Counted from the stretch's first letter, positions 10,830 through 22,337 are shown. The stretch is 64,000 nt of DNA from Linderina pennispora (GCF_002104995.1 NW_024468262.1:434001-498000), one strand, 5' to 3'. Numbers and translations: made by a program. The notes: generated by a model from the letters alone, not told the origin.

Positions 10830-13616
10830 ATGGCGCTGGTCACGGACCCGGCGTTTCTCATATACCAGCTGCGGATATCGTTTCTGCGGACAAACGACCA
10901 GACGGCCGAGCGAATCATAACGTTCGATGACTTGGCAATGCCCAATGCGGTACCGGCGGCAGCGACGGCAGCAGCAGCAGCGACTCGGCCGCGGCGACGC
11001 AACACGTCGGCGTCGGAGCTGCGACACCATGTGGCAGTGCAAAGCACAGTGAACCCGTACATTGTGGCATGCGGGTACTTCCCTGAGACCGACGCAGTGG
11101 GCAGCCCAGACGTGCGGTATTCGGGCGGATACATGCGGCCGCAGCGGGACATGGCGCGGCCGGCCGAGCGCGCGGTAGTGGGCCGCAACACAAACCGCAA
11201 CGCAAAGGTAGCGCCGACACGCGAGGGCCACGAGGAGGTGGTGGGGCTGGGGGTGGTGCCGCGGCATGCGGAGCTGCTGGGCGAGCCAGAGTACGAGCCG
11301 CTGACTCGCCGCAGCATCGACACGGTGCGGCGGCGACCGAGTCCGGAGCTGCGCGACGACGCCGGCTCGCTGTCGGACGGCGACGGGCGGCGGTCGCTGG
11401 ACGCAATGGTGCGCCGCGGGTCGACGATCCGGCTGCAGCGCTCGCGTCACAAGGGCTCGGCGCGCGACGCGATTGCGCTGGCGGACTTTGACTTCTCGAC
11501 GATCCTGGAGGAGAGCTCGCAGGAGACGCGGTATTTGGACAGCGTGGCGGAGAAGCCGGTGAGCGAGCCGCCACGTATCCGCGTGCAGGCCAGCCCCGCA
11601 GAGAGGCCGCGGCGGCTGCGCAAGAACCCGAGCAACATCGAGCTGCGCAAGCGCCCGGACGTCAAGCCGCCGCTGATGCCAATCCGCGAGGGAGGGCTGA
11701 AGCGCAGCGCGACGCTGCCCACCAGGCGCGCCAACGATGCCAAACAGCCGCAGGCCAAGTGGGCCGGCAATAACATGCGCGCGGTGCAGGCCGAGCGTCC
11801 GCAGGACACATGGGACGCCAGCGACGACGACGAGCCGAGCCGCCGCGGCGTGGCCACCAAGACATGGTACGGCCCGCGCACAGCGGCCAGGCCAGTCAGT
11901 CTGTTTCCGCCGGTGGGCAATGCGCGGCCGATGCCACCGCCGATGCCGCTGATGTTTGGCGACGGCGACAGCGACGACGACATTGACCTGGAGGGCGACG
12001 ACGGCTCGTCCAAGACCCCGGCAATGATGGCTCCCGGCGGCCTGCGCGGCCTGCACGCCAGCCCGCACACCGGCGCCCGCAGCCGGTCGGGCTCTGCTGG
12101 TCGGTTCGATCATGCGCGCCAGCACTGGCCACCGCCAAAGCTGCTAGCTGCCGATCTGCTGGCAGCAGAACCGGCGCAGCGCCCACGCGGCCGATCCGAT
12201 CCCGAAGCGCGCAGCTGGTCAACCGACGCGCCGGTGCCCGCCGGTGCCAGCCCCGAGGTGCGCCCGCGCACCGGCAGCCTGCTAGTATCAGCGTCGCGCC
12301 CGGCGTCGACTGGTGTGTTTGTACCGGCGCCAGCGCCGGCCGCATCTGGACTGGCAGCGCTTTTGGCGCGCGGCGGCGAGGTGCGTGCGAATCCGTTCGC
12401 CGAGGAGTACGGCGGCGGCGGGACACTGGAGCTGACGGTGTTTGTGTTCGGCGGGGGACCGCAGGCATCAGAGCTGGCGGTGCGAGTACGGCCCGGCGCG
12501 ACGGTGGAGCAGGCGATCGGCCACACGCTGTACCAATACGTCGACGAGCGGCGGGACCCGGCGCTGGCGCCCGACGCGCAGGATGTTGTGGCGTGGGCGC
12601 TGCGCATTGCCGAGGACGGCGCTGTGGACGACGACTTCCCAGCGCTGGATCGCACGCGGCCCGTGGCCAAGTTTGCCTTTGACCAGTTTGCGCTGTGCCG
12701 TGCGACGCCCGAGCAGGAGCGCCAGAACGAAGCCCTGCGTGTGCGCCAGGGCCGCCCGCCGCGCATGGCCCGTCCGCCGTCGGTGGTGGTCGCGCCAACC
12801 AAGCCCACGCCGAGCCGCTCCTCGGCCAGCCCGCGCCCGCTGCTGTTCCAGCTGGCCACCCGGTCGCACGAGCCGGCGGCGGTGCTGCAGCTGTCGCGGG
12901 TGGCCGCCGCCAGCACGGCCGGCATGTTCGTCGGCAATGCTGTTTATGCGGGACTGCCGGCGCTGCCAGCCGAGCCGCCGCAGCCAAGCCAGCCGCGGCT
13001 GCTGAAGGTGCATGTGCTGGGCGAGCCGTCGTCGGCAGAGGCCCTGCGGACGACCACTGTCAACGCTGGCGGCGACCTGCCGGTGGCCCAGGTGCTGTCG
13101 CATGTGTGCCGCAAGTGGGCGTTCAGCGAGGACGACTTTGTGCTGGGCATCCTGGATGCGCCTGGGCTGCCAGCCCTGCCGCCCGACATGCTGGTGGCCC
13201 AGATCCCCGAGTCGGCCGAGCTGTGTCTGTACCGCGCCGACGCTGCCCCGCCGTCGCTTGACTCGCTGGCGCGCGCGCGCGAGCCGCCGCAGCAGCCGCC
13301 GACGCTGTACCGGATCTTCCCGGTGGTGCGGCGCGCGCAGATGTTTGCGCGGCATGAGCGGTCGCTGGTAATCGACGGCGAGTTTGTCACGCTGATGCCG
13401 GCGGGCCACCGCACCGACGCGTCCAAGACCCTGACTGTGCATGTGAGCAACATCACGTGCCGCCGCAACCAGCGCTCCCCGCGCAAGCTCAAGCTGCTGA
13501 TCAACCGCCCCACTGCTACCGGCGACAAGTCGCTTGACCTCGAGGCCGAGTCCGAGGACGATGCCCTGCAGATCTGTACCATTATCAACCGCCTGAACCA
13601 GCGCCTGCTTTTGTAG
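10830..13616 (+). CDS. AVO1: SIN1/AVO1, TORC2 subunit
   Basis: Intact 928-residue frame. The first 40 residues resemble the SIN1 N-terminus. A long Ser/Arg/Pro-rich disordered region follows, with many basic-serine sites. The CRIM domain (about 510-635) begins near NPFAEEY and LELTVFVFGG; it recruits AGC-kinase substrates to TORC2. A Ras-binding-like ubiquitin fold spans about 720-805 (LLKVHVLGEP...). A PH domain occupies about 822-927 (TLYRIFPVVRRAQMFARHER...), giving membrane phosphoinositide binding. The order CRIM-RBD-PH is diagnostic. The gene is strongly GC-rich, which creates long antisense frames that are not genes. It starts about 110 bp after the lipoate ligase stop on the same strand. 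Confidence 0.9.
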   Translation: MALVTDPAFLIYQLRISFLRTNDQTAERIITFDDLAMPNAVPAAATAAAAATRPRRRNTSASELRHHVAVQSTVNPYIVACGYFPETDAVGSPDVRYSGGYMRPQRDMARPAERAVVGRNTNRNAKVAPTREGHEEVVGLGVVPRHAELLGEPEYEPLTRRSIDTVRRRPSPELRDDAGSLSDGDGRRSLDAMVRRGSTIRLQRSRHKGSARDAIALADFDFSTILEESSQETRYLDSVAEKPVSEPPRIRVQASPAERPRRLRKNPSNIELRKRPDVKPPLMPIREGGLKRSATLPTRRANDAKQPQAKWAGNNMRAVQAERPQDTWDASDDDEPSRRGVATKTWYGPRTAARPVSLFPPVGNARPMPPPMPLMFGDGDSDDDIDLEGDDGSSKTPAMMAPGGLRGLHASPHTGARSRSGSAGRFDHARQHWPPPKLLAADLLAAEPAQRPRGRSDPEARSWSTDAPVPAGASPEVRPRTGSLLVSASRPASTGVFVPAPAPAASGLAALLARGGEVRANPFAEEYGGGGTLELTVFVFGGGPQASELAVRVRPGATVEQAIGHTLYQYVDERRDPALAPDAQDVVAWALRIAEDGAVDDDFPALDRTRPVAKFAFDQFALCRATPEQERQNEALRVRQGRPPRMARPPSVVVAPTKPTPSRSSASPRPLLFQLATRSHEPAAVLQLSRVAAASTAGMFVGNAVYAGLPALPAEPPQPSQPRLLKVHVLGEPSSAEALRTTTVNAGGDLPVAQVLSHVCRKWAFSEDDFVLGILDAPGLPALPPDMLVAQIPESAELCLYRADAAPPSLDSLARAREPPQQPPTLYRIFPVVRRAQMFARHERSLVIDGEFVTLMPAGHRTDASKTLTVHVSNITCRRNQRSPRKLKLLINRPTATGDKSLDLEAESEDDALQICTIINRLNQRLLL

Positions 13617-13679
13617 CCAAGCCGAATAGATCTTTAACTCTATTTTTTTTTTTTTTTTTGCTTTTTTCTTTCATTCGCA

Positions 13680-14430
13680 ATGTCGCTGCAGGACTATTTG
13701 GCTAAAAACTACGGCTCCTGTCGAGCACAAGAAGAAGAAAAAGAAGAGAGCGCCCACCACGCTGGCTGCCGCAAGCTACGGCACCAGCATAAGTCGACGA
13801 CGCAGAGTCTGAAATCCCAGCCCCGCCGCCCGAGCTCACACCAGCATCGCCCAAGAAGCCGCGCTTCAGGCCCAGCTCCTGGCGCAACATCTCCGCACCA
13901 GCAGACTTCTCCGACCCGGTTCTTCAGCCCAATGACGACGATCAGCCAACCATCGCCTCAGGCGCCGAGCTACTCGCCAAACCCCCCACACCCAAGCCAA
14001 CCGCCGACAAACCCCCAGCCGTTTCCGACACGGTGTACCGCGACAAGTACGGCAAGAGAATCGACATTGAGCAGGCGCGCCATGAAGAGACCCAAAGGCG
14101 CCAGCGCCAAAAGGACCGCGAGGCATTGCAGCGCGAATTCAATAAGGGCCTGGTGCAGCGCCGCCGCCGCCATGTCCCTGAGGAGGAGGAGCCGGAGAAG
14201 CTGCTTTGGGATGATCCAGGCGCGCACCTTCATCAAGCAGAAGGCTAAGAAACAGGAGTATCCAGAGTACAGGGGCGCTGCGCCGCCTAATCGCTTCGGT
14301 ATCCGGCCTGGGTACCGCTGGGACGGCGTCGACAGATCGAATGGCTTTGAGAAGTCCATGTTTGCGCGTCAGGCAAGCAGCATCGGCGCGCTCCCAGGAC
14401 GAATACGCTTACTCCGTCGCCGACTGGTGA
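13680..14430 (+). CDS. BUD13: BUD13, pre-mRNA retention and splicing (RES) complex subunit
   Basis: Nuclear spliceosome-associated protein. The start [12 protein letters not shown] and lysine-rich tract are typical of BUD13/Cwf26. The conserved C-terminus reads [12 protein letters not shown], then [30 protein letters not shown], and closes with [10 protein letters not shown]. These blocks lie in different frames, needing four +1 corrections (near 13715-13728, 13793, 14219 and 14372). With four bases removed the length is 249 codons, short for the family but with both conserved ends. A T-rich run precedes the start codon. Confidence 0.85.
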
Positions 14431-14558
14431 AACCTTCCCCAAAGTAGTCCCATATAGCCACATTCCACGTACATGCTATTTGTTTCCAGCGGTGTATTTT
14501 TTTTTTTCATTTGGCGCTGTAAAAAACTTGCTCACATTCCTTATTCACAGCAAATATA

Positions 14559-14969
14559 ATGGAGGCTATCGAGTACCAGGCAAAGGTCGAGACGCTGGCC
14601 GAAGACATCCTGACTGACCGCCAGCTCTCAGTTCGACTACGACCGCAAGCGCCAGGAAAACCGCGCAGCCCTGCACCAGCTGCGCCAGCAGGCGAAAACC
14701 GAAAACCCGCACAGCATCCACTCGCGCGCCACCCTCAACATGGGCGACTTTTTCATCGACTGTGCCCACCACCAAGGCATTAACCATGGTGCAGAATGCA
14801 CAAACCGAGCTCGAAACCGCCATCTCCGACGTCAGTGCACGGCTCAAGCAAAAAACCGCTAGCCTGGCCGAGCTCGAGGGCGACGACAAGACTGCCACTG
14901 CCCTGCACGCTATGCAGTTGAAGCCGGTCACCTGGCCAGGACCTCTACAACATCAACCAAAGGAAATAA
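14559..14969 (+). CDS. PDRG1-like prefoldin-type subunit
   Basis: Small prefoldin-beta-like protein. In animals PDRG1 belongs to the R2TP/prefoldin-like complex that assists RNA polymerase and PIKK assembly. It starts MEAIEYQAKVETLAEDIL, continues FDYDRKRQENRAALHQLR, then GDFFID, TTKALTMVQNAQTEL and a C-terminal DLYNINQRK. Three +1 breaks (near 14627, 14761 and 14936) interrupt it. The corrected length is 136 codons, close to human PDRG1. The first and last thirds look like two coiled helices with a beta hairpin between. Confidence 0.7.
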
Positions 14970-14993
14970 ACCCCCCTTTATTTTTGTTTCACT

Positions 14994-15308
14994 TCACAGA
15001 ACGTACTTGGCCGCGAAACGCAGGGTCATCAGGAGGCTCGTCAGGGAGATTAGCCCGCCGGGCATAAACTTCTGCGTCTCGCTGTACCGCCGTCCCATGA
15101 TTATGCCCAGTGCAAGGCATGAGAGCAGCGGCGCCAGTGTCGCCAGAGGAGACGTGCTGGTGGATGCTATGTGCGAGGTCACGCCGATAAGCAGTCCAAA
15201 CACCACGCCGTACACCAGCGACTGCGTGCTGCCCGCCTTGACTGCGCCGATAATGCCGCCAACCGCAACAAATGCCGCAAACGAAATACCCAGAACGTCG
15301 GTCGTCAT
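14994..15308 (-). CDS. TMEM14 family (UPF0136) membrane protein
   Basis: Intact 104-residue protein starting MTTDVLGISFAAF at 15308; this ATG is preferred over an in-frame upstream extension. It has four hydrophobic segments with glycine-rich turns (VGGIIGAVKAGS, YGVVFGLLIG, LLSCLALGIIMGRRY, SLLMTLRFAAKYV). The GRRYxxTxKxMPgG motif is the family hallmark. Relatives sit in the mitochondrial inner membrane or ER; animal TMEM14C is linked to haem synthesis. It overlaps no neighbour and converges with the PDRG1 gene. Confidence 0.85.
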   Translation of the reverse strand: MTTDVLGISFAAFVAVGGIIGAVKAGSTQSLVYGVVFGLLIGVTSHIASTSTSPLATLAPLLSCLALGIIMGRRYSETQKFMPGGLISLTSLLMTLRFAAKYVL

Positions 15309-15415
15309 TTGAATTGAATAAAAGATGTATGTGACTGGTGTTAAGAGGGAGAAGAAAAAAATCTGGAGATTGAACGAAGACAAAAAGCGAACTGCACTTT
15401 TTATATTACCGCCTC

Positions 15416-16538
15416 TCACGCCTTGCGGATCAGCGGGCTTGATTCAACGGCGTCAATGACCGGCGCATCCAGCGCAGACCGCACCTCTGCCCGGAACACA
15501 TGCAGCAGATCCTCCCGCAGCCTCCTGCCCTTCGCCATCCAGGCTTCGGTAGATCCGACGACTCCAGCCAGCTCCACCGCCGCCCAAGCCAGACAAAGGC
15601 CATCACCACCGCACCAAAGCCGCCCAGCGACGCATACACAGCTGGTACCCCATACACGGCCGCACCGGCCACCGCCCCGGCTACTCCTACTCCGCCGATG
15701 GCCCAGAACTGCGCCAGCGACCACCGCACGTACGCCGGAATGCGCTCGACAAACTCGGCATCTGCCACGTCTTGCTGCGCCCGCCACACCCGCCGTGCCA
15801 GCGCAAACCTCTCCACCGGCTCTTGCTCCACCGGCCAGATCCCGCGCCACCACCGCCACCCGGCCCACATTCTCCACCCCTCTGGCCTCGTGCGCCAGCT
15901 GCCTCGCCAGCCCTTGCAGCGACTCGTTGAGCCGCCCCGTCGCATGCACCATCGCCAGCTCCGCCTCCTCGAACGTGCGGTCGGCGATTGCCGTGTCTAT
16001 CAGGCTGTCCTGATGTCTCGTACACGCGCAGCAGCGCCGACTGCCACATCTGCCCGCTGCCAAACCACCGCCGCACCCGCCGCTTCGCCGTCCCGATGCT
16101 GTTGTCGATTGACTGCAGGTCGGAGCCGAACTTTTCTACCAGCGAGTCGCTCACTGCCGAATCCCGCCTGCCCGCCACTGCTGCCAATGCAAACGACCTG
16201 AGCAGCGGCGGCAGCGGTACCGCCAGCTGCTTTGAGTGCTGTCCGCTGTCGCAGCTGGCTTCTTCCGGGGAAACCACTGCCTGCTCTTCCTTTATCGCCT
16301 CAACTGCCGCTGCATTCTTTGCTGTTGCTGGCGGTGACTGGGGCTCGATGCTGATGTGCCGAGCCTGCTGTGCTGGCCGGTGCACTGGAATTCCAGCGGC
16401 CAGGCTCAAGCTATGCTGCCAGCTGCAACCGGTCCGCAAGGGGCTGTACCGCGCTGCTCCTGTGGTCTGGGACAGCCCCGCCCGAAGAGCCCGCAACACG
16501 CTGCCGCGCTGGCTGCCGACCCATGCCGAACCCAACAT
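15416..16538 (-). CDS. Putative mitochondrial membrane protein, function unknown
   Basis: The N-terminus is rich in Arg, Ser and Ala with no acids for about 60 residues, which fits a mitochondrial presequence. A middle helical region follows (AIADRTFEEAELAMVHATGR), then a two-segment hydrophobic hairpin (WSLAQFWAIGGVGVAGAVAGA and YASLGGFGAVVMAFVWLG). It ends with an amphipathic tail finishing AVESSPLIRKA. Four +1 breaks are needed (near 16015, 15836, 15559 and 15537); removing four bases gives 374 codons including the stop. I do not recognise the family. The arrangement of presequence, coiled helices and membrane hairpin suggests an inner-membrane protein. Confidence 0.5.
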
Positions 16539-16721
16539 TTCAATCGCGAGTAATAGAGTAAATTGCTAAAAAGGGAACCTGAAGAGAAGAGATAAGCAGG
16601 AACCAAACCATCCGTCCCCCACATTCCATTTACGCAGCCTGTTTCAAAAAAAAAAAACCGCGGCTCCCAGGAACACCTTTGAAAAATGTTTAATTTGTCG
16701 CACCCAGAAGTTGCCTCAGGC

Positions 16722-17627
16722 CTACTCGGACTTGTCCTGCTCACCGGCACCAGCGATCGCCTGGCGGGTGAAGTTGGGCAGCACAAACGCCGCGCGGTGG
16801 ATCTCCGAGTTGTAGTACTTGAACAGCTTGAGCTCCTGCTCGGCCGTCATCTTGCGCACCGGCTCCTTCAGGTTGGCGTTCTTGTCCTTGGAGCAGATGA
16901 TGAAGCCGATCTGCCCCGACGGGTAGGTCGGGATGGTAGTGTACGCGTACTCGGCCACCGGGAACAGCCGCCGGGCAAACGTCAGCACCTCCTTGATCAG
17001 CGGCAGGTGCAGCCACTGGCACTCGCCCTGGGTCGACACCATGCCGCCCTCGCGCAGCGCATCGCGCATCAGCTCGTAGTACCGCGCCTGGTACAGGCTC
17101 TCGGCCGGGCCCACAGGGTCCGACGAGTCCGTGATGATCACATCAAAGTAGTCCCTCTTGTTCTGCAGGAACTCGAACCCGTCGCCAATGTGCACCGACA
17201 CCTTGGGGCTCTCAAAGCCCACCGCCAGCGACGGCAGGAACTGCTTCGACACGCGGATCACCGACTCGTCGATGTCGCACAGAACCGCCTCCTTGACCTG
17301 CGGGTGCTTGACCACCTCGCGCAGCACGCCGCCGTCGCCGCCGCCAATCACCAGAACGCGCTCCGGGTTCGGGTGCGCAAACATCGCCGGGTGCGTGATC
17401 ATCTCCTGGTAGCTGAACTCGTCGCGCTCCGTCACCTGGATCACGCCGTCCAGCACAAGCACGTTGCCGTACGTCTTGGACGAGAACACAAGCACGTCCT
17501 GGTACTTGGACTTCTCCACGTGCAGAATCTCGTTCACCTCGATGTTCATCGACTGGCCCGGCCACATCGCGCCGGACTCGCGGAACCATCCGTTCTGGAT
17601 GTTAGGGTGCGACAGCTTGGAGGTCAT
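16722..17627 (-). CDS. SPE3: Spermidine synthase
   Basis: Transfers an aminopropyl group from decarboxylated SAM to putrescine; cytosolic. Intact frame with a typical start [15 protein letters not shown] at 17627 (an in-frame ATG at 17651 adds eight residues). The N-terminal beta domain carries [19 protein letters not shown]. The Rossmann core has [15 protein letters not shown] for the nucleotide, DIDESVI, and the catalytic Asp in [29 protein letters not shown] lies in the C-terminal half. The length is that of the family. The long antisense frame is a coding shadow. Confidence 0.95.
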   Translation of the reverse strand: MTSKLSHPNIQNGWFRESGAMWPGQSMNIEVNEILHVEKSKYQDVLVFSSKTYGNVLVLDGVIQVTERDEFSYQEMITHPAMFAHPNPERVLVIGGGDGGVLREVVKHPQVKEAVLCDIDESVIRVSKQFLPSLAVGFESPKVSVHIGDGFEFLQNKRDYFDVIITDSSDPVGPAESLYQARYYELMRDALREGGMVSTQGECQWLHLPLIKEVLTFARRLFPVAEYAYTTIPTYPSGQIGFIICSKDKNANLKEPVRKMTAEQELKLFKYYNSEIHRAAFVLPNFTRQAIAGAGEQDKSE

Positions 17628-17919
17628 GGTTCGTACTAGTCTTCGAGACACGCGCAGAATGGTGCTTTACCTTGGTTCCAATAAAAAATGAAACGAAAAT
17701 ATTTACTCAAGAGAGATAAGGAGCCTTGCTTGCCGGTGCTGCTGCCAAAACAAAATTTTTATACCTGCGCAGATAACAGCGAAAGCGAAAAAAGCGGTGC
17801 TCGCCCCAATCCGAATCGGCTGCGATTGGCCACTCTGATATGTACCCGGGCTGGATAACAGGAAGCCAGGCTGTGCGGATGCCATGCAAACAAAAGAAAT
17901 GAAAAAAGAACTGTCTTGG

Positions 17920-19775
17920 CTAGCTAGGGAGGCTTCGGTTGATTCCTCTCCGCAAGCCTGTGGAGCTGGCAGGCAGATCATCGAGCTTGCACACCAGCAA
18001 GGGTATGTCGAGCTCCACCAGACTCATGTATGTAGCCATATCACCGAATCTGGTATCTATTGTTGACAAGATGCCGAACATATATCCCCATTGCCCTCGA
18101 CTGCTCCTACCAGCCACCGGCTCCAACCCCAATTCGAGCAGCGAGCTCAACAAATGCGACGTCAGAGGTAATCAGCGAGCTGTCAACGCTTGTACATTCC
18201 CCTAGTACAAAGTCGAATCTCCGAATGCTGGGGCAACGCAGCATCAGTATAACCTGCAGCCGAAAGCTGATGTGAAGTCTGACATTAAGCTGTTGATGAA
18301 TTCCAGCATAGAGCAACCTCTGCGAAGTCGCAGGGCCCGATACCAATCTCACTCCAGCAGCGCTGATGCCTTCGCAAGCATGCCAAAGTGGTCTGTCGTT
18401 TCTGTCTCCATTTTGGGCATAGTCTGCATCGTCCTCAAGGACTGCGCTTTCAATAAGTGTCACACACATCGTCTGGAGGAACGAGAGCGATTCAATTAGC
18501 CGAAGTATCTGCTCGGTGGTCAAATGCGTACTGGCAATATTCAGCACGCGAACGGTCTTGGAGAGGCCGCCAAGGTGCGGCTCGATGCTGTCGAAGGAAA
18601 CATTCGAGCAGTGGTTGATCTCGATGACTGGCACATGGACAAATGCACGAAAGACGTGCTGTACACGGCTATTAACAAGTCTGGAAGTCAAAGCCAACAG
18701 CAATCAGACTCCCTAGCATTACAAACTCCAGCGCTGCAAACCGTCTGTTGTCAAACACGCCGCACCGCTCGAATGTCGCAAACGTGTCCTCTGTAAGCTC
18801 AATATCTAGATGTTTAAGCGACTGCCCATTATTGCGAAATAGAATGTCGTTTGCGAATGGGTACTGAGAGTGAAGCACCAGCCTTTCCAGCACTGGGAAT
18901 GGCACTCCATCTGGTGAAGCAAGTTCGGATGCTGGCAGCCTAGTTTCACCGATGGAGATACTCAAAGTAAGATCCCGCAGGCAGGGATAGGTAACAACCG
19001 TGCCTTGGCTATCAACCACAATCTGTTTGATGGTGCTAGAGGATGGCACGATCAGGTGTATTTGCTGGAGAGTTTGCCAACTTCGATTGATGACACCAAT
19101 GAACTCTGGTGATTCGCGTCTCATTACTGTTTCAATGCTTTGCAAGCAGCATGGTGTCGAAAGAAGACAGGGGTTTGTAGTTAGGGGCACGCCGTTGGTT
19201 CGAACGCCAGTCTTTCCAGCCAGTAGTCTGCTCATGAGCTCTTTTGCAAATGCAGGAAAGACATTGTCTCTATTGGATGGGCTGTGGTTGATGCTGGTAT
19301 ATGTTGCTGCTGGGAACATACGCTGAATCTCGCCACAAAACTCGATGGCATTGCCCTCCAGCAAGGCGATGCTGGGCCTTCCGGACGGCAGAGGTCCAAG
19401 AAGACTGAGGTGCAGCCTCGAAACATGCGGGAATACACTACCCGTTAATGGCGCTTGCCTCAGTTTAGCCAGCACTGCGCCGTCAAAGACATCGCTTGTG
19501 TCTAGCAAAAGACAAACGTCCCTGACCTTCTCGTAGGCTCCAAGCGCAATCGCCAGATGGATACGCGATTTGCGATTCATGGTCATAATCGCGTGACTGA
19601 GCAGTAAGTCGACAGATGCTTCGCGCCATGAACGACACAAGTGCATAAAGGGCCACATAATCTTGTAGTTTGCCATTTCAAGCTGCAAGGTGCGTATGTA
19701 CAAGAACGTATCGACTGAGTGCTCAAAAATCCGACATAGGATAAGGTTTGGAAGGTTTTGCGCAAGCGAAGGCAT
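17920..19775 (-). CDS. F-box/leucine-rich-type protein, frame disrupted
   Basis: Starts MPSLAQNLPNLILCRIFEHS, with an F-box-like pattern ending HLCRSWREASVDLLL. Irregular leucine-rich beta-strand/helix repeats follow (LRDLTLSISIG, VLERLVLHSQYPF, LKHLDIELTEDTF, VRVLNIASTHLTTEQI). It is the same general type as the 520- and 550-residue proteins in the inverted arms, but is not a close copy. Two +1 breaks (near 18708 and 18130-18160) separate three frames; the corrected length is 618 codons. Such proteins usually act as SCF ubiquitin-ligase adaptors, but the target is unknown. It could be a pseudogene, though the break type matches that in the essential neighbours. Confidence 0.65.
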
Positions 19776-20295
19776 GGCTGAAAAACGAGGAACTGGAGGA
19801 GTGCTATCGGGAAAGTGCGCTGTTGAGACTTCGCATATCCAGTCACATATTCAGCCAGGTGTCTGCATGCACGCTTCTTTTGGGATGCACTGCGGCACCA
19901 AGGCTTGACATTTAGCTGCTGTTGCATATGGCACCAGGCCGTAGCAAAAACAGCAATGTATGTGGGCGGTAGTGGTGAAAAATTGGAGATATATGGTCAG
20001 CAACCGGCTCCATGTTGGCAGCGCAGGTGGGGCTAAGAGCAACTCACATTTATCTGTCCAAATACATTGCATCTGGCCTGCACTCAGTACAAACTAGGCT
20101 CCATAGTCGGTATTGCCGTGGAGCTATCACGTAAATGCTTGGTTTTTATTATACCGACCGATCCCACAGTCGCCAAAATATTTATCATGGGGGTCTATGA
20201 TTGCTGTCAAGGGGTTTTTCGGCCCACGCAAATAAGTTCTCGTTTATATCTGACCCAAAAAAACACCAGTACTCTTCACTTCAAAACGCTAAGCT
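19776..20295. other. Divergent intergenic region
   Basis: 520 bp separating the minus-strand F-box/LRR gene from TRM6 on the plus strand. No gene, repeat or RNA is evident. It presumably contains both promoters. Confidence 0.5.
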
Positions 20296-21502
20296 ATGCC
20301 AATGGAAGTAGACCAGCCGCAGACCACCACGCCGAGGATAAGCGCCGGCGACTTTGTGCTGATCCGCATGCCCAGCACAAACACCAAGATTGTGTGCATG
20401 AAGCCAGGCACGACCATCAGCCTGGGCAAGTTTGGCAGCTTCAAGGCTGACAACCTGATCGGACAGACATTCGGTGCCACATTTGAGATCCAGAAGGACG
20501 GCAAGATCATTGCCCAGGCACCCACGGCATTCGACAACGCGGACGATACCGAGGCCAACAACAAGGAGATCAACGATGACCCGACGTCGCAGAAAATGAC
20601 GTTCGAGCAGATCGAGGAGCTGAAGCTCAAGAGCATTGCTGGCGACGTATCGGCAAAGGAAATCATCGACTCGCTGACCGAAAACAACGCGTCGTTTGAG
20701 AAAAAGACAGAGTACGCCAAGTCAAAGTACATTCGGCGCAAGGAGCGCAAGTTCATGAAGGCGTTCACGCCCATCGAGCCCACGGTGTTTAACCTGTGCG
20801 GATACTTTTTCGAAGTCAACCCAGGCAAGATCCGTGGGATCCGGCCCGACACGCTGTCGCAGCTCCTGAGCCTGGCCAATGTCTACAGCAAGGCTCGCGT
20901 TTTGACGGTCGACGATGGCCAGGGCCTGATTGCCGGCTCGCTGCTCTCGCGCACGACCTCTGAAGGCATGGTATTTGCTATGCACGATGGCGATGTCAGC
21001 AACTATGATGTGGTGCGGTATATGAAGCTGTCACCAGAGGACAAGGAGCGGCTGCGGACGCTGCCGTGGCACCGGCTGGACCACGAGATGACGCCGTTCA
21101 CCGAGGTGCTGCCAGAGAACCCGACGGAGAAAGACATCAGCGGGTACGAGCGGCGCAAGCGCGGACATGCGCGCCTGGCAAGCAACCTGGAGACGCTGCG
21201 GGCGGGCGAGTTTGACGCGCTGGTGATTTCGACAAACTACAACGTCGTGTCGGTGATCAAAAGGCTGCTGCCGTATGTGGGCGGATCGCGCATGGTGGTC
21301 GTGTATTCACAGAGCGAGGAGACGCTCATTGAGGCATTCGACTGGATGCGTCACTCGCCAGAGTTCTTGAATGTGCAGATGACCGAGAGCTGGCTGCGTG
21401 AGTACCAGGTGCTGCCGAACCGCACGCACCCGCTCATGATGACGTCCGGCGGCGGAGGCTTCCTGCTCAGCGCCATCCCACGTTCTGCCCGAGGACGCGT
21501 AA
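20296..21502 (+). CDS. TRM6: TRM6/GCD10, non-catalytic subunit of tRNA m1A58 methyltransferase
   Basis: Partner of TRM61 in N1-methylation of A58 in nuclear tRNAs, including initiator tRNA. The N-terminal beta domain (ISAGDFVLIRMPS..., LGKFGSFKADNLIGQTFG) precedes the helical EKKTEYAKSKYIRRKERKF block. The Rossmann-like half follows (RVLTVDDGQGLIAGSLLSR, FDALVISTNYN, LPYVGGSRMVVVYSQSEE). The conserved end HPLMMTSGGGGFLLSAI is followed by a +1 break at a CCC run (near 21478), after which HVLPEDA and the stop at 21502 appear. Corrected length is 402 codons. The longer uncorrected tail runs into the next gene. Confidence 0.9.
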
Positions 21503-21547
21503 ATGGGACGTTTTCTAGCTTTACTGCTTTACACATAAAAATTCTTT

Positions 21548-22337
21548 TCAGCTTTCCAGCTGCTTGCCGGTTGAGATGCGGACAATGTCGTCAATACTCA
21601 ACACGCCCGATACGCTTGGATCCTCCAGCGAGTTAATGACAGCATTGGCGACAATCTCTCTCCGTAATGCCACATGCGCAGCCTTCGCAAACGGCGTGTT
21701 CTTGAGCACACATCCGACTGGCGTCTTGTTGAACAAGTTGCGGAATGCCTCCACGCCCGCTGCAAGCGGCAGTGTCACTGGCCGCGAGCCAGAGTACATG
21801 AAGCCTGGGCGCAGGATAACTGGGCGCATCTCCTGTGCGTGTGCCATGAGCTCGGCCTCAACCTCGCGCTTCGTGGCGATATAGCGATGATCCAGGAACG
21901 GCATGAAGTCTGTGGCCGAAATAAACGCAAACGCACGCACGCTTTCAGTCTCCCTCGCCACTCTTGCCACCTCTAATGCCGTATCGCGGTTAGCATTCTC
22001 GTACGTTGTCTGCTTTGTCGATGCACTGCTGGAACTGCCAAGACGCACGAACCGCTTGTAGTCGTTCTCCATCAGCGCGCCAACACTGTGCACAACTGCG
22101 GTGCAGCCCTCAAGCTGGGCACGGTATGTGTCGGGCTTCAGGGCGTCACCCTTGATCCATTCAATGTTCTGTAGGATGTGCTGGCCGATTGATCCGCGCA
22201 TAGACGCGTCGATGGCGGGTGCGCCGTGGCGGCTCAGGACTCAGGACCTTCCAGCCGCGGGCGATGGCACTACGGCAGATCGCCTGGCCCAGGAACCCAG
22301 AGCCGCCGACAACGAAGACCCGCTTTGCTGCACTCAT
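21548..22337 (-). CDS. COQ11: COQ11-like atypical short-chain dehydrogenase
   Basis: NAD(P)-binding Rossmann protein of the NDUFA9/COQ11 group. Yeast Coq11 associates with the mitochondrial coenzyme Q synthome. It starts MSAAKRVFVVGGSGFLGQAICRS at 22337, with the GGxGFLG nucleotide motif. Conserved strands include CTAVVHSVGAL, RAFAFISAT and the ILRPGFMYSGSR block, with a YxxxK-like YIATKREVE. One +1 break near 22240 (KVLS/LSRHG) joins the first 33 residues to the rest; corrected length is 263 codons. It is transcribed divergently from ERG8 across about 210 bp. Confidence 0.85.

Noticed and set aside
10800-12125. 441-codon minus-strand frame over SIN1
   Set aside because: Antisense shadow of a GC-rich gene; His/Arg/Ala-rich with no domain.
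16686-17639. Plus-strand 317-codon frame
   Set aside because: Exact antisense of the intact spermidine synthase; shadow.
19190-19215. tRNA B-box-like GGTTCGAAC
   Set aside because: Lies within the coding frame of the F-box/LRR gene, does not match the full B-box, and no A-box or cloverleaf could be drawn.
22233-22246. Tandem CTCAGGA repeat as a 7-bp duplication breaking COQ11
   Set aside because: A single extra base gives KVLSLSRHG, which fits the family better than removing seven bases, so it was counted with the +1 breaks.
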